This document shows positions 60,230-64,000 of a DNA stretch of 64,000 nt, one piece after another; within the stretch, counting starts at the first letter, position 1; each line of letters opens with the position of its first letter. Where the stretch lies: contig NZ_BBRG01000001.1 in the NCBI RefSeq assembly GCF_000975155.1, positions 1,765,654-1,829,653 on the forward strand, in the 5' to 3' direction. A program made the translations under genes and the position numbers. The DNA is from Demequina globuliformis (lineage in GTDB: Bacteria; Actinomycetota; Actinomycetes; Actinomycetales; Demequinaceae). Below the pieces are notes generated by a model. It had not been told where the DNA came from. It saw only the letters and a list, made by a program, of their open reading frames with translations, and searched no databases.

Positions 60230-61365
60230 AGATCGTCCTCGCGCTCGACTCTTTCAAGGGGACCGCGACTGCGGCACAGGCGTGCGCGGCAGTCGCCGAG
60301 GGGATCGCTGCAGTAGCGCCCACCGCTGAGGTGGTGCTGGTACCCATGGCCGACGGCGGCGAGGGGACACTCGACGCGCTCTCGACGGCGCACGGCGCGG
60401 CACAGCACGAGGTCACTGTGTGTGGCCCAGATGGACGCCCCGTCAGGGCGCGATGGCTCGAGTTGAAGTCCACCGACAGCGACCGCGGCGCCGTTGCCGT
60501 CGTGGAACTCGCCGAGTCCTCGGGGATCACGCTCATGGAGCGCCTGTCGCCGCTCGAGGCCCACACCGTGGGGCTCGGCGAGGTGATGCTCGCAGCGCTC
60601 GACCACGGCGTGGAAGAGATGCTGATCGCCGTGGGCGGGAGTGCCTCCACCGATGCAGGCGCCGGCGCCCTGGAAGCTCTGGGAGCCCGTTTTCTCGATG
60701 CGGACGGCATGGTTGTTGACCCCGGTGGGCGAGGACTCGCGCGGATCCACGACGTTGATACGCGCGGACTACGGCGGCCTCCCGTCCGTGGCGCGACCGT
60801 GCTCACCGACGTGACCAACCCCCTATGCGGACCGGACGGCGCTGCAGCAGTGTATGGACCGCAAAAAGGCGCCGAGGCTGCGGACATTGAGCAGCTCGAC
60901 GCGGGCCTGGCTCACTTCGCGAGCCGCACCGCGCTTGCCATGGCCGCGTGGTCAGGCAGCGAACCGGTGGACCCGTCCGCCCCGGGCACAGGTGCGGCAG
61001 GAGGCACCGGCTTTGGGCTCGCCACCTGGGGGGCCCAACTGCGTTCGGGTGCCGCCGCCCTGGCTGACGCCGCCGGTGTAGACGACGCGCTCGTAGGCGC
61101 GGACCTCGTCGTGGTCGGAGAGGGACGTTTCGACTCCCAGTCCGCACAGGGAAAGGTCGTGTCCGAGGTCGCGAGGAGAGCCGGGGCCGCGGGCGTGCCG
61201 ACTGCCCTGATCGCTGGAGCGATCGACGCTCCCACCACTGACTTCACGCACGCATACGCCCTCGGCGACCTCGCGGGGTCGCCGCAGCAAGCCATGGCGG
61301 ACACCGCCGCCTGGCTGCGCGCCGCAGGCGCCGCTCTCGCCACCGCCTACGAGGAGACCCCGTGA
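60226..61365 (+). CDS. Glycerate 2-kinase
   Basis: The enzyme phosphorylates D-glycerate to 2-phosphoglycerate (GarK/GlxK family, 379 aa). The N-terminal ALDSFKGTATAAQA, VPMADGGEGTLDAL, GVGGSASTDAGAG-type (AVGGSASTDAGAG), TDVTNPLCGPDGAAAVYGPQKGA and GEGRFDSQSAQGKV blocks are all present. It sits between two glycosidase genes with 4-base overlaps on both sides, so glycerate should arise from the sugar degraded here. The source of glycerate is not evident from the other genes. Confidence 0.93.
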   Translation: MKIVLALDSFKGTATAAQACAAVAEGIAAVAPTAEVVLVPMADGGEGTLDALSTAHGAAQHEVTVCGPDGRPVRARWLELKSTDSDRGAVAVVELAESSGITLMERLSPLEAHTVGLGEVMLAALDHGVEEMLIAVGGSASTDAGAGALEALGARFLDADGMVVDPGGRGLARIHDVDTRGLRRPPVRGATVLTDVTNPLCGPDGAAAVYGPQKGAEAADIEQLDAGLAHFASRTALAMAAWSGSEPVDPSAPGTGAAGGTGFGLATWGAQLRSGAAALADAAGVDDALVGADLVVVGEGRFDSQSAQGKVVSEVARRAGAAGVPTALIAGAIDAPTTDFTHAYALGDLAGSPQQAMADTAAWLRAAGAALATAYEETP

Positions 61366-62879
61366 CCACTGTCACCATGTCCGTGAGCCCCCACCGTCGC
61401 ATCGGCCCTGTGCCCCGGCGCCTCTTTGGCGGCTTCGTTGAACACCTGGGGCGGCACATCTACACCGGCATCTTCGAGCCCGACCACCCCACTGCGGACG
61501 CCGACGGATTTCGGCAGGACGTCATCGACCTCGTGAAGGAACTCGGAGTCGCGACCATCCGGTACCCGGGAGGCAACTTCGTGTCGGGGTACCGATGGGA
61601 GGACGGCGTGGGGCCACGCGAGTCGCGGCCCCGTCGCCTGGATCTCGCCTGGCACTCCATCGAAACTAATGAGGTGGGCCTGCACGAGTTTGCCGCGTGG
61701 TTAGAGCGGGTCGGCAGCGACATGATGCTCGCGGTGAACCTGGGCACCCGTGGCACTGCCGAGGCGCTCGATCTTCTTGAGTACGCCAACGTGCCAGGGG
61801 GAACCGCGCTGTCTGACCTGCGCCGTGAGCACGGGCGCGAGCGGCCGTTCGCGATCGACATGTGGTGCCTCGGCAATGAGATGGACGGACCCTGGCAACT
61901 GGGGCACCTCGACGCCGATGACTACGGCAAAAAGGCGGCGCGCACCGCTCACGCCATGAAGCTCATGGATCCGTCGATCTCGCTCGTCGCGTGCGGCTCG
62001 TCTAGCTCAGCGATGCCGACCTTCGGCGACTGGGAGCGCACTGTGCTGCGCCACACGTACGAGTTCGTCGACTACATCTCCTGTCACGCCTACTACGAGG
62101 AGCGCGACGGCGACGTCGACAGCTTCCTCGCGTCCGGGGTGAACATGGACCGGTTTATCGATGACGTCGTGGCCGCCGCAGACCACGCCAAGGCGCTCGC
62201 TAAGTCCTCCAAGACGGTCAACATCTCGTTCGACGAGTGGAACGTCTGGTACATGAACCGCCCGCCGGAGGGCGCGTTCTCCGGGACCGGAGTCGACGAA
62301 TTTCAGTACGCTCCCCGGCTGCTCGAGGACCAGTACTCGGTGCTCGACGCCGTGGTCTTTGGGTCCCTGCTGATCTCGCTGCTGCGGCACTGCGACCGGG
62401 TCACCAGCGCATCGCTGGCGCAGCTCGTCAACGTCATCGCGCCCATCATGACCGAGCCAGGCGGGCCTGCCTGGCGTCAGGCGACCTTTTTCCCGTTCGC
62501 CACGACTTCGAGGCTGGCGCGCGGTGTCGCCGTCGACGTTGACGTCCGCGCGGGCACAGTCGACACCACGCAGCTGGGTCCTGTGCCGGACGCAGATGCC
62601 GTCGCGACGGTCGACGAGGACGCGCGCACCGCCAGCGTGTTTGTCGTCAACCGCGCCCGCACAGGCGAGCGCACCATCGAGATCGATGTCAGCCAGCTGG
62701 GGGACGTGCAGATCTCGGAGGCACACCTGCTGGCGGATGAGGACCTCCACGCGGCCAACACGGCAGCCGAGCCCAACCGCGTCACCCTGGGTGAACTCGC
62801 CGGCGTCACGATCGTGGACGGCATCCTCACGCTACCCATGCCCCGAGTGTCCTGGGCCGCTGTGGCACTGTCATGGTGA
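61362..62879 (+). CDS. Alpha-L-arabinofuranosidase, GH51 family
   Basis: The enzyme removes arabinofuranosyl residues from arabinan or arabinogalactan fragments. The 505-aa protein has acid/base E173 (CLGNEMDG) and nucleophile E292 (SFDEWNVW), plus RRLFGGFVEHLGRHIYTGIFEP and TIRYPGGNFVSGYRWEDGVG. There is no signal peptide, so it acts on imported oligosaccharides. GTG 61362 overlaps the glycerate kinase stop. Confidence 0.95.
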   Translation: MTTVTMSVSPHRRIGPVPRRLFGGFVEHLGRHIYTGIFEPDHPTADADGFRQDVIDLVKELGVATIRYPGGNFVSGYRWEDGVGPRESRPRRLDLAWHSIETNEVGLHEFAAWLERVGSDMMLAVNLGTRGTAEALDLLEYANVPGGTALSDLRREHGRERPFAIDMWCLGNEMDGPWQLGHLDADDYGKKAARTAHAMKLMDPSISLVACGSSSSAMPTFGDWERTVLRHTYEFVDYISCHAYYEERDGDVDSFLASGVNMDRFIDDVVAAADHAKALAKSSKTVNISFDEWNVWYMNRPPEGAFSGTGVDEFQYAPRLLEDQYSVLDAVVFGSLLISLLRHCDRVTSASLAQLVNVIAPIMTEPGGPAWRQATFFPFATTSRLARGVAVDVDVRAGTVDTTQLGPVPDADAVATVDEDARTASVFVVNRARTGERTIEIDVSQLGDVQISEAHLLADEDLHAANTAAEPNRVTLGELAGVTIVDGILTLPMPRVSWAAVALSW

Positions 62880-63898
62880 GCGTCAAGGACGTCGCCGCCC
62901 GGGCAGGGGTCTCGATCGGAACAGTATCGAACGTCATCAACCGACCCGACTACGTCAGGGCGGACACCCTCGCGCGAGTGCAGGCGGCGATCTCGGAGTT
63001 GGGGTACGTGCCCAATGCCGCCGCACGTCAACTGCGCGCCGGGCAGTCCACCACGATCGCCTTCGTGGTGCTCGACGTGGGCAACCCATTCTTCACTGAC
63101 GTGGCGGAGGGAGTTGAGGACGCGGCGCTTGAGGCCGGGTTGACCGTCGTCATCGCTAACTCGCGAGAATCCGTGAACCGCGAGACCTCGCACCTGCAGC
63201 AATTCGAGCGCCAACGCGTCGCTGGCGTATTGCTGGCGCAAACCTCTCGGCACCAGCCTCACGTCGCCGCCTTGCGGGCACACGGCGTGCCGGTGGTGCT
63301 GGTGGACCGGCGGTCCTCGGATTCGTCGGTGGCGTCCGTCGCCGTCGATGACACGACCGGCGGTGCGCTCGCGGCGCGGCACTTGTTGGACCAGGGGTGC
63401 GAGCGCCTCGTGTTCGTGGGGGGACCGTCCGGCCTGACCCAGGTTGAGGACCGGCTAGCCGGCGCGACTGGGGCCGTCGCGGCCGCGCCCGGGGCGACCA
63501 TCACGCACGTGCCCACCCAGGCCTTGACCCTGGACGACGGCATGCGCGTGGGCGAGCGTGTACGCGAGATGGTCCGGACGGGCCAGTGCGACGCCGTCTT
63601 CGCCGCAAACGACCTGTTGGCCATCGGGGTGCAACAGGCGTTGCTGTCTGGCCCCGACCCGGTCTCGATTCCTCATGACGTCGCGCTCGTGGGCTACGAC
63701 GACATTTCCTTCGCGGCCGCTGCCGTGGTCCCCATCACCTCGGTGCGGCAACCGCGCGCCGTGCTCGGGAGCAAGGCGGTGGAACTCCTGCTGCGCGAAT
63801 CTACGCTCGGCCCCGACGACGAGCGAGAGCACGTGGAGTTTCAGCCAGAGCTGGTGGTGCGCGACTCAAGTAGGCGAGCAACCCCGCCCCGCGCCTGA
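62873..63898 (+). CDS. LacI-family regulator, paralogue of the rha regulator
   Basis: This is a 341-aa repressor overlapping GH51 by seven bases. Its HTH (VSVKDVAARAGVSIGTVSNVINRP) differs from that of the rha regulator at 43241 in only five positions, and both share DLLAIGVQQALLSGP and the C-terminal YDDISFAAAAVVPITSVRQPR. It probably recognises a similar operator and may control the arabinogalactan operon that it ends. Effector unknown. Confidence 0.92.
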   Translation: MVSVKDVAARAGVSIGTVSNVINRPDYVRADTLARVQAAISELGYVPNAAARQLRAGQSTTIAFVVLDVGNPFFTDVAEGVEDAALEAGLTVVIANSRESVNRETSHLQQFERQRVAGVLLAQTSRHQPHVAALRAHGVPVVLVDRRSSDSSVASVAVDDTTGGALAARHLLDQGCERLVFVGGPSGLTQVEDRLAGATGAVAAAPGATITHVPTQALTLDDGMRVGERVREMVRTGQCDAVFAANDLLAIGVQQALLSGPDPVSIPHDVALVGYDDISFAAAAVVPITSVRQPRAVLGSKAVELLLRESTLGPDDEREHVEFQPELVVRDSSRRATPPRA

Positions 63899-63952
63899 CC
63901 CCCGCCGCGCCTGACCCCCGCCGCGCCCGGCCCCCCTCCGCGCCCCTCGGTC

Positions 63953-64000
63953 GTGCATGTGAGTGCCGGAAATCCCGCAATTTCCGGCACTCACATGCAC
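63953..64000. repeat. Long intergenic palindrome (copy C), at the window edge
   Basis: Arms 63953-63973 and 63980-64000 are perfect reverse complements over 21 bp with a six-base loop. The core GAGTGCCG/CGGCACTC matches copies A and B. Between the lacI stop and this element lies a C-rich stretch with about 2.5 tandem copies of a unit near CCCGCCGCGCCTGAC. The palindrome may extend beyond the window. Confidence 0.75.

Noticed and set aside
1..64000. Prophage, integrative element, defence system or secondary-metabolite cluster
   Set aside because: I found no integrase, transposase, phage structural, toxin-antitoxin, restriction or biosynthetic megasynthase genes; the accessory content is sugar catabolism and transport.

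Overview
The window is high-GC DNA with many GTG starts, dense operons joined by ATGA/GTGA overlaps, several LacI-family regulators, and a tRNA gene that does not encode its CCA end. This points to an actinobacterium, probably of the Micrococcales. That placement is inference; no ribosomal marker is present. I see no prophage, transposase, integrase or CRISPR array.

Positions 1-6840 are mostly housekeeping: the end of a CNNM/HlyC-type membrane protein with CBS domains, a VanY-type D,D-carboxypeptidase, an orphan class II aldolase resembling RhaD, alanine dehydrogenase, a patatin-like phospholipase, two small proteins, an aldo/keto reductase and tRNA-Arg(CCG). Positions 6933-14707 hold a divergent sugar locus. 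One arm is a LacI regulator fused to a DUF6807 (PmoA-like) domain, a Gfo/Idh oxidoreductase and an AEC transporter. The other arm is a sugar ABC transporter. A Bcr/CflA exporter and a secreted PL11 rhamnogalacturonan lyase follow.

Positions 19061-28067 carry uronate catabolism: lacI, a UxuB-like reductase and uxaA on the minus strand, and uxaC, a Gfo/Idh gene, eda and kdgK on the plus strand. After an MFS exporter/TetR/short asparaginase operon, positions 30882-44257 carry a near-complete L-rhamnose system. The catabolic operon is rhaI, rhaM, an esterase, a bifunctional aldolase/dehydrogenase, rhaB and a lactate-oxidising flavoenzyme. The transport operon is rhaT-P-Q-S, with a divergent lacI gene.

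Positions 44315-63898 hold a lipoprotein, an MBL-fold protein, a LacI-controlled operon of Gfo/Idh, DUF993 and an AP-endonuclease-2-type TIM barrel, and a long plus-strand run of stand-alone DUF6807, cupin, Gfo/Idh, GH43-like, a second sugar ABC transporter, a YesL-like protein, GH42, glycerate kinase, GH51 and a second rha-type LacI.

Taken together, the region reads as a pectin (rhamnogalacturonan-I) utilisation island. PL11 cuts the Rha-GalA backbone outside the cell, ABC transporters import the pieces, leaderless GH42/GH51/GH43-like enzymes trim Gal/Ara side chains inside, and the uxa-kdg and rha pathways yield pyruvate, glyceraldehyde-3-phosphate, DHAP and L-lactate. Two operator families tie the operons together: TTGAAWCGATTCAA at the rha genes, the PL11 gene and the orphan aldolase, and a GGAAAGCGCTTTCC-like palindrome at the sugar ABC, PL11, DUF993 and DUF6807 operons. 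The least understood parts are the two DUF6807 modules, the Gfo/Idh-DUF993-TIM barrel operon and a family of long intergenic palindromes at gene ends.
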